Of a DNA stretch of 64,000 nt, positions 43,875 through 52,937 are shown in pieces. Numbering within the stretch: position 1 is the first letter of the stretch; every line of letters begins with the position of its first letter. The notes below the pieces were generated by a model. That model was not told the origin of the DNA, ran no database searches, and saw only the letters and a program-made list of their open reading frames with translations. The stretch is from Bradyrhizobium embrapense (GTDB lineage Bacteria; Pseudomonadota; Alphaproteobacteria; Rhizobiales; Xanthobacteraceae). The stretch spans positions 1-64,000 of the forward strand of contig NZ_LFIP02000010.1 of NCBI RefSeq assembly GCF_001189235.2, in the 5' to 3' direction. A program made the translations under genes and the position numbers.

Positions 43875-44234
43875 TCAGGCGGCCAGCGTGGCCTTGGCCT
43901 TCTCGGCGATCGCCTGGAACGCAACCGGCTCGTGGATCGCGAGATCCGACAGCACCTTGCGGTCCACCACGACGCCCGACTTGGACAGGCCGTTGATGAA
44001 CACGCTGTAGGTCATGCCGAACGGACGGACTGCGGCGTTGATGCGCTGGATCCAGAGCGCGCGGAAGGTGCGCTTCTTGCGCTTGCGGTCGCGGAAGGCG
44101 TACTGGCCGGCCTTTTCGACGGCCTGCTTGGCGACGCGGATGGTGTTCTTGCGGCGGCCGTAATAGCCCTTGGCGGCCTTGTAGACTTTCTTGTGCTTGG
44201 CGTGAGCGGTCACACCGCGTTTGACGCGAGACAT
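43875..44234 (-). CDS. rplT: 50S ribosomal protein L20
   Basis: Assembly protein of the large subunit, binding 23S rRNA. The 119-residue sequence begins MSRVKRGVTAHAKHKKVYKA and contains RKRTFRALWIQRINAA and YSVFINGL, all diagnostic. AAGGA lies upstream of the ATG at 44234. Follows rpmI by 77 bases on the same strand. Confidence 0.98.
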   Translation of the reverse strand: MSRVKRGVTAHAKHKKVYKAAKGYYGRRKNTIRVAKQAVEKAGQYAFRDRKRKKRTFRALWIQRINAAVRPFGMTYSVFINGLSKSGVVVDRKVLSDLAIHEPVAFQAIAEKAKATLAA

Positions 44235-44311
44235 GACGGAAATCCTTGAGATCTAGAAGAAGTGACGGGGCGCCGCGCGAGACGCGGCCGGGTTCAAGCG
44301 GATGAGCGCGA

Positions 44312-44512
44312 TCAGGCGTTCGGCAAGAAGTACTTCTTGACGTTGTCGCCGTCGGTCTTGAACAGCACGCGGGTGCCGCGGAGCTGCCGGATCTGCTTCT
44401 TCGTCCGCTTGATCATGCCGTGGCGCTTGCCGCGCTGGGCGTGCATGACTTTGCCAGTGGCAGTCACCTTGAAGCGCTTTTTAGCGCCCGACTTGGTCTT
44501 CAACTTGGGCAT
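44312..44512 (-). CDS. rpmI: 50S ribosomal protein L35
   Basis: A 66-residue basic ribosomal protein: MPKLKTKSGAKKRFKVTATG at the start, then the conserved HGMIKRTKKQIRQLRG. AGGAGAG is 5 bases before the ATG. It heads the rpmI-rplT unit; the infC gene upstream has its own terminator, so rpmI-rplT is probably transcribed separately here. Confidence 0.97.
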   Translation of the reverse strand: MPKLKTKSGAKKRFKVTATGKVMHAQRGKRHGMIKRTKKQIRQLRGTRVLFKTDGDNVKKYFLPNA

Positions 44513-44798
44513 TTAGCTCTCCTGTCGCCCAACACGAATATCGCCCAAAGAGGCGTTCGGCCGGCTAAAATGCTCGTTAGAGCGTTGAAAGTGCTAAGGT
44601 TTTTTCCGAATTGAAAGAACCTGCACTGGACGTCGCCACGGCAGCCCTTGATCAGCCGGGCGGCGAAGGCCCGGCTTATGACAGAGGATCGGCGCTTTTG
44701 CAACGTTTGAAGCGCGGAACCGGCGGCAGATCGGTCCGCTCCGCAGCAGTCGTCGGCTCCTTTGCATGGGGTTGTTTTCGAGATTTTGGCGGAACCGG
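44513..44798. other. Non-coding leader and spacer between rpmI and the palindromic repeat
   Basis: Contains the rpmI leader on the minus strand with a short GCTC-TAAC-GAGC hairpin followed by TTTT (about 44567-44582) that might act as an attenuator, but support is weak. Open frames on either strand here show no family resemblance. No gene is supported. Confidence 0.4.
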
Positions 44799-44884
44799 TA
44801 GCCCGGATGGAGCGAAGCGCAATCCGGGGCAGGTCGCGCCGCGGACGCTGCCGTCCCGGATTGCGCTGCGCTCCATCCGGGCTA
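44799..44884. repeat. 86-bp palindromic repeat with 30-bp arms (TAGCCCGGATGGAGCG family)
   Basis: Left arm 44799-44828 and right arm 44855-44884 are reverse complements over 30 bases with one mismatch, separated by 26 bases. The transcript of either strand would fold into a very stable long hairpin. A remnant of the same family is at 29958-29970. Located between infC and rpmI. Confidence 0.88.
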
Positions 44885-44898
44885 CCAAAATGGAAACA

Positions 44899-44921
44899 GC
44901 CCGCCGGGCGATCCGGCGGGC
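44899..44921 (-). terminator. Intrinsic terminator of infC
   Basis: On the minus strand, GCCCGCCGG (9 bp) pairs with CCGGCGGGC across a 5-base loop, followed by TGTTTCCATTTT. It lies 31 bases after the infC stop codon. Confidence 0.75.
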
Positions 44922-44952
44922 CACTTCATTTCAACAAAGCGACAAACTCGAA

Positions 44953-45492
<540 letters not shown>

Positions 45493-45498
45493 GGGTAA

Positions 45499-45504
45499 CT
45501 CTCC
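45499..45504 (-). promoter_or_regulatory. Ribosome-binding site of infC
   Basis: GGAGAG on the minus strand, 6 bases before the ATT codon. This spacing is what decides the unusual start. Confidence 0.75.
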
Positions 45505-45720
45505 AAAGTTGTGAAAGGGAAGGCGGATATTTTGAAGCAAGACGCTGCGACGGGCAAGCGAACTCGCTCTTTTAAGCGGCAAAACCGTCAATTGCGAGGC
45601 ATTTTGGCCACGCTCGGCACATATAGCGGGCGCGCCCGCTCTGCAAGGCGGGCCTGCTGCCGTTGACCGCTGCCGCGCCACGATTGAAAACCAGATCTCT
45701 GACACGCGAGTGACCGAACC

Positions 45721-46557
45721 ATGAGCCAAACCACCGCATCCGAGCAGGAACCTGCCTTCATCGAGGTCGGCGAGGGCCATGGCGCACGCCGGATCGCGGT
45801 GCGCGCCCGGGCGGGGAGCAATCCCGGCAGCGCCAGTGGCGCGCCGGGCAGCGCAAGTAGCGCGCCGGGACTGTTCTGGCTCGGCGGCTTCAAGTCCGAC
45901 ATGACCGGCACCAAGGCGATCGCGCTCGACACATGGGCCGCCGAGCACGGCCGCAGTTGCGTCAGGTTCGACTATTCCGGCCATGGCGAATCCGGCGGCG
46001 AATTCGCCGACGGCACCATCGGCCGCTGGCTAGAGGAGAGCGTCGCGGTCTTCTCGCAGTTCTGCAGCGGGCCGCAGGTCGTGATCGGGTCCTCGATGGG
46101 CGGCTGGATGGCGTTGCTGCTGGCGCGCGAGATCGCAAAGCGCGGCAAGGCGAAGGCACAGCTCGCCGGCCTCGTGCTGATCGCACCGGCGCCCGACTTC
46201 ACCGAGGAATTGATGTGGAAGGGTTTTTCGCCGGAGATCCGTGCCGAGATCGAGACCAAGGGCGTCTGGCTCAGGCCATCCGAATATGGCGACGGCTCGC
46301 CCTATCCGATCACCCGTAATCTGATCGAGGAGGGCCGCAACCATTTGCTGCTCGGAAGCAAGATCGATGTCGGCTGTCCGGTGCGCATCCTGCAGGGCGC
46401 GCAGGATCCCGACGTGCCGTGGAAGCACGCCTTCGCGCTGGTGCATCGGCTGCCGGCCGAGGATGTGGTGCTGACCATGATCCAGGACGGCGATCATCGG
46501 CTGTCGCGGCCACAGGACATCGCGCGCATCATCGCCGCGGTGGCGGAGATCGGCTAA
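45721..46557 (+). CDS. Alpha/beta hydrolase
   Basis: A 278-residue serine hydrolase. The nucleophile elbow is GSSMGGWMALL, the oxyanion and early strand region LFWLGGFKSDMTGTKAIALD, then RFDYSGHGESGGEF; the acid is in LQGAQDPDVPWKHA and the His in MIQDGDHRLSRPQD. This is the pattern of ABHD10-like/palmitoyl thioesterase-like hydrolases. The N-terminal region carries an in-frame 21-bp duplication (GSASGAP/GSASSAP). Divergent from infC. The substrate is unknown. Confidence 0.88.
   Translation: MSQTTASEQEPAFIEVGEGHGARRIAVRARAGSNPGSASGAPGSASSAPGLFWLGGFKSDMTGTKAIALDTWAAEHGRSCVRFDYSGHGESGGEFADGTIGRWLEESVAVFSQFCSGPQVVIGSSMGGWMALLLAREIAKRGKAKAQLAGLVLIAPAPDFTEELMWKGFSPEIRAEIETKGVWLRPSEYGDGSPYPITRNLIEEGRNHLLLGSKIDVGCPVRILQGAQDPDVPWKHAFALVHRLPAEDVVLTMIQDGDHRLSRPQDIARIIAAVAEIG
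45826..45867. repeat. 21-bp in-frame tandem duplication in the hydrolase gene
   Basis: 45826-45846 and 45847-45867 differ at two positions and encode GSASGAP and GSASSAP. It lies in a linker before the first strand, so the fold is unlikely to be affected. Confidence 0.8.
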
Positions 46558-46579
46558 CTTCGCCCATCTTGTTCGATGT

Positions 46580-46671
46580 GATCATCCGCGAAAGCGGATG
46601 ATCCAGTACGCCGCGGCCTCTCGATTCAAGGCGGGAGCTCTGGAATACTGGATGCCCCGCATGCGCGGGCA
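46580..46671. repeat. Multi-hairpin intergenic repeat with GAAA tetraloop
   Basis: First stem GATCATCCGC/GCGGATGATC (46580-46589, 46594-46603) closes on a GAAA loop. The arms ATCCAGTA (46601-46608) and TACTGGAT (46646-46653) enclose a central segment, and a third imperfect stem with TGCCC/GGGCA ends (46653-46671) closes the element. It separates the hydrolase and the NTF2-like gene. Confidence 0.75.
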
Positions 46672-46697
46672 TGACAGAAGTGGTTGGGAAAGGCGCC

Positions 46698-47168
46698 ATG
46701 AACACGACAACGATGCTGCGCGCGTTCTGCGACGCGGTCGAACAGCGCGACGGCAAGGCCTTCGCAAGCCTCTTCACCGAGGACGGCGTCTACCACGACG
46801 TGTTCTATGGCGCGTTCGAGGGGCACGCCAGGATCGCCGAGATGATCGACGACTGGTTCTACCGGACTGCGACCGATTTCCGCTGGGTGATGCACGATCC
46901 CGTCAGCGACGGCACGACGCTCTACGCGCGCTACACGTTCAGCTACCGCTCGACCCTGCCGGAAGCCAAGGGGGCGCGGGCGATGTTCGAGGGCGTCGCG
47001 ATCATGCGGCTGCGCGACGGCAAGATCGCGGAATATCACGAGGTCGCCAACACCGCGCCGGCCTTCGTCGACCTCAACTTCGCGCCGGAGCGGATCGCCA
47101 AGATCGTCGGCAAGCAGGGCGCTGCGCTGCGGGCGCGGCCGGAGATGAAGCGGCACCTGGAGACCTGA
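46698..47168 (+). CDS. SnoaL/NTF2-like family protein
   Basis: A 156-residue single-domain protein of the nuclear transport factor 2 fold: helix-1 LRAFCDAVEQRDGKAFASLF, then TEDGVYHDVFYGAFEGHARI, and strands RYTFSYRST and GVAIMRLRDGKIAEYHEVAN. Members are isomerases, hydrolases or binding proteins; the function here is unknown. GGGAAAGG precedes the ATG at 46698. It converges on the PPDK-like gene. Confidence 0.85.
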   Translation: MNTTTMLRAFCDAVEQRDGKAFASLFTEDGVYHDVFYGAFEGHARIAEMIDDWFYRTATDFRWVMHDPVSDGTTLYARYTFSYRSTLPEAKGARAMFEGVAIMRLRDGKIAEYHEVANTAPAFVDLNFAPERIAKIVGKQGAALRARPEMKRHLET

Positions 47169-47201
47169 TCGTCGCTACTGGCGACTGCAATGCGGCGTGG
47201 A

Positions 47202-48827
47202 TCAGGCCGCGGCCGATTTGCGCGTCCGGCGGCGACGGACCGCGGCCCCGCGCACTTCCGATCGCCATTTCGCGACTTCGGCAAGCTCCGTTTCGGGCCG
47301 GACTGTCCGCGTTTCCCGCCGCCCGAGAAAGATGCCACCGCTGTCTCCGTCGATCGTGACCCAGTCGCCTGCCGAAATCACCGCCTTGCCGAGTGCGGCG
47401 CGCTCGCTGGCGGCGTCGATCGTCATGCCGCCGCAGCCCACCACACACGGTTTTCCCATCTGACGCGCCACCAGCGCGGCATGAGCGGTCCGCGCGCCAA
47501 CCCTGGTTACGATGCCGCAGGCCACGGCAAAACCGGCAACGTCTGCAGTGCTGGTATCGGGACGCATCAGAATGACGGGATCGCCGGCTGCTGCAAGCCG
47601 CTGCGCAGCGTCGGAGTCGAAGACGGCACGCCCGACGGCAATGCCGCCGGACGCACCGATCCCTGCGACAATCGGATCGTCGGCCGAGACCAGGGAAACT
47701 TCCTCCAGCGACGCAAGATCGAGATCGCTCAGGCGGTCGAGTGCCTGTTTCGGAGTGATGAGCCGGTCATGGACGAGGTCGATCGCGATCCTGAGCGCGG
47801 CGCGGGGCGTGCGCTTTGCCGGACGCGTCTGCAGGATCCATAACTTTCCGTCCTCGACGGTGAACTCGACGTCCTGGACGTCGCCGAACTCATGCTCGAG
47901 GCGCGTCAGGACGTTGCCGAGATCGGCGATGAGCATCGGCAATGCGCGGGCGATCATCTCCCCGCTATCCGGCGTGCGCCGGCCCGACACGACGTCCTCG
48001 CCCTGCGCGTCGAGTACCAGATCGATGACGGGCTGCGTCGATCCGGTCGAAGGGTCGCGGGAGAACGCGACGCCCGCTCCCGATGAAAGCCCGCCATTGC
48101 CGAATACCATGGCCTGCACGGTCACGGCCGTTCCCGCCAGATGCTCGAGTTTTTGCAGCCGGCGATAGGTCTGCGCCCGCTCGCTCATCCAGGATCGATA
48201 GACCGCCCGCGCCGCCCGCTCGAGCTGCTCGTCGGCATCCTCGAGCCAGCGATCGTCTCCGCCCTCGATCAGCGCCAGTTCCTCACCGGCAAGACGCTCG
48301 ATCGCTTCGCTGTCGAGCTCGCGGTCATTGGCGACGCCTTCCTCGGCGGTCAGCGCGGCGATCCGCGCCGCGAAGGGCGCAGGGTCGAGGCCGAGCACGG
48401 CCTCGCCGTAACTCTCCAGAAATCGGCGCCGGCAATCCCATGCGAGCCGTGAGCGTCCCGTCGATCGGATCAAGCCGCGCACGGCGCGCGTCGTGCAGCC
48501 GACATTGAGGACGGTGTCCAGCATGCCGGGCATCGAGCGGGCTGCGCCCGACCGCACCGAAACCAGCAGCGGACGTCTGTGATCGCCGAAGCGCCTGCCG
48601 GTGGAGCGCTCGAGGAACCCGATGCCTTCCTTCAATCCGTCCAGCAAATGGCGCTCCGCAGCCGTCCGCCCGCCGATGATGTCGGCGCACAGCCCGACCG
48701 GCAGCACGAACGCCGGCGGCACCGCAAGACCAAGCGCGGCCATCCGGGCGAGATTCGCCGCCTTGGCACCGATCTCTTCGGCAGGGTGCAAAGCGGTCGA
48801 TCCCCCGCCAATGCATACGATGTGCAT
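47202..48827 (-). CDS. PPDK-like protein: ATP-binding and phosphohistidine domains, no PEP/pyruvate barrel
   Basis: A 541-residue protein matching the first two thirds of pyruvate phosphate dikinase (about 880 residues). Present: GAKAANLARMAALGLAVPP, the PPDK signature LLVSVRSGAARSMPGMLDT, GVAFSRDPSTG, AQGEDVVSGRRTP, and the ATP-site acid and Gln in QDVEFTVEDGKLWILQTR. The mobile domain has GASGGIAVGRAVF and the phosphohistidine H449 in GARTAHAALVARQMGKPCVV. The C-terminal TIM barrel that binds PEP/pyruvate is absent; the protein ends in a basic tail (RRRRTRKSAAA). It should still be able to move phosphate from ATP to H449; the acceptor is unknown. A large PhoU-like gene ends 13 bases upstream. 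Confidence 0.87.
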   Translation of the reverse strand: MHIVCIGGGSTALHPAEEIGAKAANLARMAALGLAVPPAFVLPVGLCADIIGGRTAAERHLLDGLKEGIGFLERSTGRRFGDHRRPLLVSVRSGAARSMPGMLDTVLNVGCTTRAVRGLIRSTGRSRLAWDCRRRFLESYGEAVLGLDPAPFAARIAALTAEEGVANDRELDSEAIERLAGEELALIEGGDDRWLEDADEQLERAARAVYRSWMSERAQTYRRLQKLEHLAGTAVTVQAMVFGNGGLSSGAGVAFSRDPSTGSTQPVIDLVLDAQGEDVVSGRRTPDSGEMIARALPMLIADLGNVLTRLEHEFGDVQDVEFTVEDGKLWILQTRPAKRTPRAALRIAIDLVHDRLITPKQALDRLSDLDLASLEEVSLVSADDPIVAGIGASGGIAVGRAVFDSDAAQRLAAAGDPVILMRPDTSTADVAGFAVACGIVTRVGARTAHAALVARQMGKPCVVGCGGMTIDAASERAALGKAVISAGDWVTIDGDSGGIFLGRRETRTVRPETELAEVAKWRSEVRGAAVRRRRTRKSAAA

Positions 48828-48840
48828 GTTGGACCCCTCT

Positions 48841-50766
48841 TCAGGCTGCCAGATCAGTCATGACGTGCTGCCGGAGCAGATGGCCGAAGCCGGCGAGACG
48901 ATCGGTCGAACGTTCGATGGCGCGCGCCAGTTCGAGCACCGAGAGCGATGTCGTGGTGTCGTGGTTACCGGTGAAGACCAGCGACGTGATCGCCCGTTCT
49001 TGGCAGTCCGCGGCGTGCTCGGCGTCGACAAGACGCACCACCGCGGCAAGCGCGTCCTCGGAATCGGCACGACGGCCCTCCGGTACTTCCGCGGCGGCGG
49101 CCAGCCCGCTGGCCGCCGCCTCGGCGGCGGTGACGGCAATCGCGCAGAGTTCACCCAGTGCGGAGATCAGCTGCTTGTCGACGCTCGCCGACGTCAGGGA
49201 AGCTATAAAGGCCGCCTGCTCGAGTTCGTCGACGGCCTCCTCCGCGCGGTCCACCAGTTGTTCGATGATCGGCCGGGCACCGAAGCGGTTGACCTCCCTG
49301 CGCGCTTCGAGCGCGATGCGGTCCGCCTTCTGCTCGATCCGGCTGGCGCGCGCGGCCAATGCCTTGCCGTCGGTCTCCTGGCCGGCCAGCAGTCCGGCGA
49401 TATAGCCAGAGATCGTGATGCTGAGGTCGTGTGCCAGCCCGACCTGCCGCAGCACCACAGCAAGCAACGCGCTCTCGACGCGCTCCAGGCGCCTGACCAG
49501 CTCGGCCTCGAGTTCGTCCCGCACGGTCCTGACCGAATGACCTGCGAGCAGCGCTTCGGTCGAGAGGCGCAGCGCGCTCTTCAGGAAATCCATTGCTGCC
49601 GTGCGGCCGAGCACCTGGTCCAATCGCTCGCCGAAGCCGATACGCGTTGGTGCCGCGTTGCGAACGGCACTGCCGAGCAACTCATTGCCGCCGAGTTCGA
49701 GAAAGCCACGATGGCCAACCCGCTGCCGCGCCGCCCATTCGAGAATCTTCGCCGCGTCATCCTTGTTGACCCAGTTTCGCAACAGCTTGCGGGCTTTGTT
49801 CCAGTCGATCAGGAACACGAGCGCAGAGCCGACGGCGGTAAGGAATTCATTACGATCCGTGGCCGTCCTGGCCTGCAATCGGCCGGTCACGAGGAAGAAG
49901 CCGCCGTCTTCAAATCCCGTCGACGCATGATGATCGAGACCGCTCCATTCGGCGTCGAAGTGGCCGAATAGCGAGACGAAGAATTTTGCGCGAGCCAGGT
50001 GCACGTCCGTATAAGTCACGGTCACCGCATTGCGTTTGACGGCTACCACCAGGACATGCGCGTCGGTAGTTCCGATGTCGTTCTGAATCAGGAGCCGGCC
50101 GTCCGATCTGGTTGCCATCGTATCAAGGCCGGGATGGTCGAATTTCAGCGCGCGGGTCTCTGCCAGACCTCGCATGAAACTTTCGATCGGCACGCGATCC
50201 TCGCTCTGCAGGCCGAACACCCGTGCCCCCGCCAGATTTTCTTCCGAGCAGCCGACGGCAAGCCTGTTCAACGCCTTGTGCAGATCCATGACCAGCCGAT
50301 GCAGGGTGTCGCCAGCGTCTTGCGCCGCACTTGTCAGACGGGTGATCCGGCTAAGCTCGATCTCAGGCGACGCATCGAGCAGTCCAGCGGCTTGAATCGC
50401 ATTCAGGCGGCCGCGCGCCCTATCCGCTTCCACTGCATCGCCGGCGCTGACGGAGCGGATCATGGTGTCGATGTCGCCCTGGATCTCCTTCATCAGCTTT
50501 GCGAGATTGGGGGCAGTCAGCCGGCTTTCGCCTATCAGATCCGCGCTGTTGATCAAGGATGCGATCGCCGCCGGCGCGATGCCGGCGGCATGGCTCTCAA
50601 CTGCAAGCTCATTGACCGGACGCCCGGGTTCCCGCGCATGTGCGGCGGCGGCCTGCAGCGCGCTCAGGCGAACCTTGATGCGATCGTTGGCGGACAGACC
50701 GGCGGCTACCAGGGACGGCAGCAGTATGTCTGCCTGTCCGAGTTCTTTGAGGATCTGGGCTTTCAT
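48841..50766 (-). CDS. Large protein with C-terminal PhoU/DUF47-like helical region
   Basis: A 641-residue protein not recognised over its whole length. Residues 1-180 are helical (ILKELGQADILLPSLVAAG). Residues about 185-390 form an unknown mixed region with RLLIQNDIGTTDAHVLVVAV, DLHKALN and WSGLDHHASTGFEDGGFFLV. Residues 392-641 resemble PhoU/DUF47 bundles: ASRIEQKADRIALEARREV, then IIEQLVDRAEEAVDELEQAA. PhoU-like proteins signal phosphate status. The ATG at 50766 is preferred; a GTG at 50799 would add 11 residues. It forms an operon with the PPDK-like gene 13 bases downstream, which suggests that the two proteins work together. Confidence 0.7.
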   Translation of the reverse strand: MKAQILKELGQADILLPSLVAAGLSANDRIKVRLSALQAAAAHAREPGRPVNELAVESHAAGIAPAAIASLINSADLIGESRLTAPNLAKLMKEIQGDIDTMIRSVSAGDAVEADRARGRLNAIQAAGLLDASPEIELSRITRLTSAAQDAGDTLHRLVMDLHKALNRLAVGCSEENLAGARVFGLQSEDRVPIESFMRGLAETRALKFDHPGLDTMATRSDGRLLIQNDIGTTDAHVLVVAVKRNAVTVTYTDVHLARAKFFVSLFGHFDAEWSGLDHHASTGFEDGGFFLVTGRLQARTATDRNEFLTAVGSALVFLIDWNKARKLLRNWVNKDDAAKILEWAARQRVGHRGFLELGGNELLGSAVRNAAPTRIGFGERLDQVLGRTAAMDFLKSALRLSTEALLAGHSVRTVRDELEAELVRRLERVESALLAVVLRQVGLAHDLSITISGYIAGLLAGQETDGKALAARASRIEQKADRIALEARREVNRFGARPIIEQLVDRAEEAVDELEQAAFIASLTSASVDKQLISALGELCAIAVTAAEAAASGLAAAAEVPEGRRADSEDALAAVVRLVDAEHAADCQERAITSLVFTGNHDTTTSLSVLELARAIERSTDRLAGFGHLLRQHVMTDLAA

Positions 50767-50914
50767 GACACACAGGGCAAGATGAGATTTCGGTCTCACC
50801 TGTATGCGTCACCCAAGCGGCGCTATCCTTGCGCTAGATCATTCTTAAAACTGTCATGTTAAATCGCAGCGTGGCGTGCAGCCTGAACCGGGCCAAACGA
50901 CGACGGTGGAGATT

Positions 50915-51712
50915 CTACGGCGGCGGCGGATTGCTCATCGGCTTGCGCTGGGCGAGTGCGGCCACGGTGGAGGTGCCGATCGGGCCCTTCTCGTCATAGA
51001 GCCAGCACTCGCCGATCGCGATGCCGTCTGTCGCGTGGTGATTGACCACCTCGAAGCCGATCCAGTTACTCACCGGCAAACGGTGCAGATAGATCGTGAC
51101 GTCGCTGTTGATGTAGCCGAGGCCCTGGTCGCCGGCATTGGCGAACGGGCTCGCGAAATCCGCGCCGGTCGCGACATGGACGAACGGCGTCATCTTCACG
51201 CCTTCGACGAGCTCGCGGACTTCGCTCATCCACAGCCGCCGTTCGCCGAGCGAGCCCATCTGGCCTGTGATCGGCCGCGTCTCCCATTTGCCGTTCATGC
51301 CGAGCCTTGGATCGGCCGGCTTCGGAATGTCGGCGGGCGCGGGCACCTGCCAGTTCGGCGGCGACCACACATTGCCGGGTGCATTTTCCGTCCTGCGCAA
51401 CAACTGGCAGGAGGCGCGCGCCATGCTGGTGCCGCCGGAGACGAACTCGGCCTCGATCACCTTGATGCGGAGCCCATCGCGTACCAGCCTGGTCGTCACT
51501 TCGACCGGCGTCGTGATGTTGGGCAGCCGGAACATGTCGACCGTGAGCCGCGCGGGGACGAAATCGTCGGAGCCGTGGCGCTCCTCGATGACGAAGCCGA
51601 GCAGGCCGATCACGACGCGGCCGTGCATCGATTCCGGGCTCCACGGACCGTTCGCAACTGACGTCGGCATGAAGCCGTCGCCATGTCTGGTGAAGAAGGG
51701 CTGGTTTGTCAT
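50915..51712 (-). CDS. Acyl-CoA thioesterase-like protein (double hotdog)
   Basis: A 265-residue protein of the TesB-like thioesterase family. The first hotdog has GPWSPESMHGRVVIGLLGFV and RLTVDMFRLPNITTPVEVTT; the second has PFVHVATGADFASPFAN, DVTIYLHRLPVSNWIGFE and GECWLYDEKGPIGTSTVAAL. It presumably hydrolyses acyl-CoA esters; chain preference unknown. The ATG at 51712 is chosen because earlier in-frame codons overlap queG without family similarity. It lies 34 bases downstream of queG on the same strand. Confidence 0.83.
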   Translation of the reverse strand: MTNQPFFTRHGDGFMPTSVANGPWSPESMHGRVVIGLLGFVIEERHGSDDFVPARLTVDMFRLPNITTPVEVTTRLVRDGLRIKVIEAEFVSGGTSMARASCQLLRRTENAPGNVWSPPNWQVPAPADIPKPADPRLGMNGKWETRPITGQMGSLGERRLWMSEVRELVEGVKMTPFVHVATGADFASPFANAGDQGLGYINSDVTIYLHRLPVSNWIGFEVVNHHATDGIAIGECWLYDEKGPIGTSTVAALAQRKPMSNPPPP

Positions 51713-51746
51713 GGTCCGCGACCATGACGGGAACAGCGCGATGAAA

Positions 51747-52937
51747 TCAAGAGGCGGCTGCCGCGCGCCACTCCTGCTGCACGCTGAGATCAGGCTCGCC
51801 GCCGGCACGTGACGCCAGCGCCGCGAACGCGTCGCGGGCGATCAGTTGCGACAACGCCCACACCGCAGCGCCGCGCACCAGCGGGCTTGCGTCATCGAGC
51901 AGACGACGCGCTTCGGCGGCGAGGTCTGCGTCGCCGGAGTTGCCGATCGCGATCAGCACATTGCGGATGAAGCGGTCACGGCCGATGCGCTTGACCGGCG
52001 ATTTCGTGAACAATGTGCGGAAAGCCGCATCGTCGAGCCGCGCGAGATCGGCGAGCGCGGGCGCGCGCAACGCATCGCGTGCCGCAAGCTTCTGCTCGCG
52101 GCCGGCCTCGGCGAACTTGTTCCACGGGCACACCGCGAGGCAATCGTCGCAGCCATAGATGCGGTTGCCGATGGCCTTGCGGAATTCCTGCGGGATCGGA
52201 CCCTTGTTCTCGATCGTCAGATACGAGATGCAGCGCCGCGCATCGAGCTTGTAGGGAGCAGGAAACGCCGCGGTCGGACAAATGTCCTGGCAGGCGCGGC
52301 AACTGCCGCAATGCTCGGCTTCGGCTTCGTTGCGCGGCAGCTCGGTCGCGGTATAGATCGCGCCGAGAAACAGCCACGAGCCGAATTGGCGCGACACCAG
52401 ATTGGTGTGCTTGCCCTGCCAGCCGATGCCGGCGGCCTGTGCGAGCGGCTTCTCCATCACCGCGGCGGTGTCGACGAACACCTTCACCTCGTCGCCGGTC
52501 GCGGCAGCGAGCCAGCGCGCCAGCGTCTTCAGCCGCTTCTTGATCACGTCGTGATAGTCGTCGCCCTGCGCATAGACCGAGATTGCGCCATGCGATCGGC
52601 ACGCGAGAATATCGAGCGGATCATCGGCGGGCCCGTAATTGACGCCGAGCATGATGATCGAGCGCACGCCATCCCACAGCACGCGCGGGTCGGTGCGCCG
52701 TTCCGGATTGGCCGCGAGCCAGTCCATCTCGCCATGGCCGCCGGAGCCGAGGAATTCCAGAAAATGTCTGCCGGCCTCGCGCGTCGCATCAGGATCGGTG
52801 AAGCCGATGGCATCGAAGCCGAGCGCGCGCGCCTCGCGCCGAAGTGCGTCCTTGAGATCGGACGGAGAGAGCCGGACCGCCTGGCTCAGAAGTCGAGGTC
52901 CACATAGGTGCGCGACGCCGGCACCCCCGCCAGCCAT
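51747..52937 (-). CDS. queG: Epoxyqueuosine reductase QueG
   Basis: Reduces epoxyqueuosine to queuosine in tRNA wobble positions, using cobalamin and two 4Fe-4S clusters. The clusters are CGSCRACQDICPTAAF and CDDCLAVCPWNKF; EKPLAQAAGIGWQGKHTNL and the C-terminal HEAT-like repeat (VRGAAVWALSQL) are typical. The family N-terminus (SPSDLKDALRREARALGFD) is not preceded by a usual start close by. The nearest in-frame ATG is at 52937, inside the GST gene and 52 bases before its end, adding about 22 unrelated residues; a CTG near 52889 is an alternative. Confidence 0.92.
   Translation of the reverse strand: MAGGGAGVAHLCGPRLLSQAVRLSPSDLKDALRREARALGFDAIGFTDPDATREAGRHFLEFLGSGGHGEMDWLAANPERRTDPRVLWDGVRSIIMLGVNYGPADDPLDILACRSHGAISVYAQGDDYHDVIKKRLKTLARWLAAATGDEVKVFVDTAAVMEKPLAQAAGIGWQGKHTNLVSRQFGSWLFLGAIYTATELPRNEAEAEHCGSCRACQDICPTAAFPAPYKLDARRCISYLTIENKGPIPQEFRKAIGNRIYGCDDCLAVCPWNKFAEAGREQKLAARDALRAPALADLARLDDAAFRTLFTKSPVKRIGRDRFIRNVLIAIGNSGDADLAAEARRLLDDASPLVRGAAVWALSQLIARDAFAALASRAGGEPDLSVQQEWRAAAAS

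Noticed and set aside
47202..48827. Full-length PPDK broken by a frameshift
   Set aside because: The sequence downstream of the stop (47169-47201 and the NTF2-like gene) contains no remnant of the PEP/pyruvate barrel in any frame, and the protein ends in its own basic tail.
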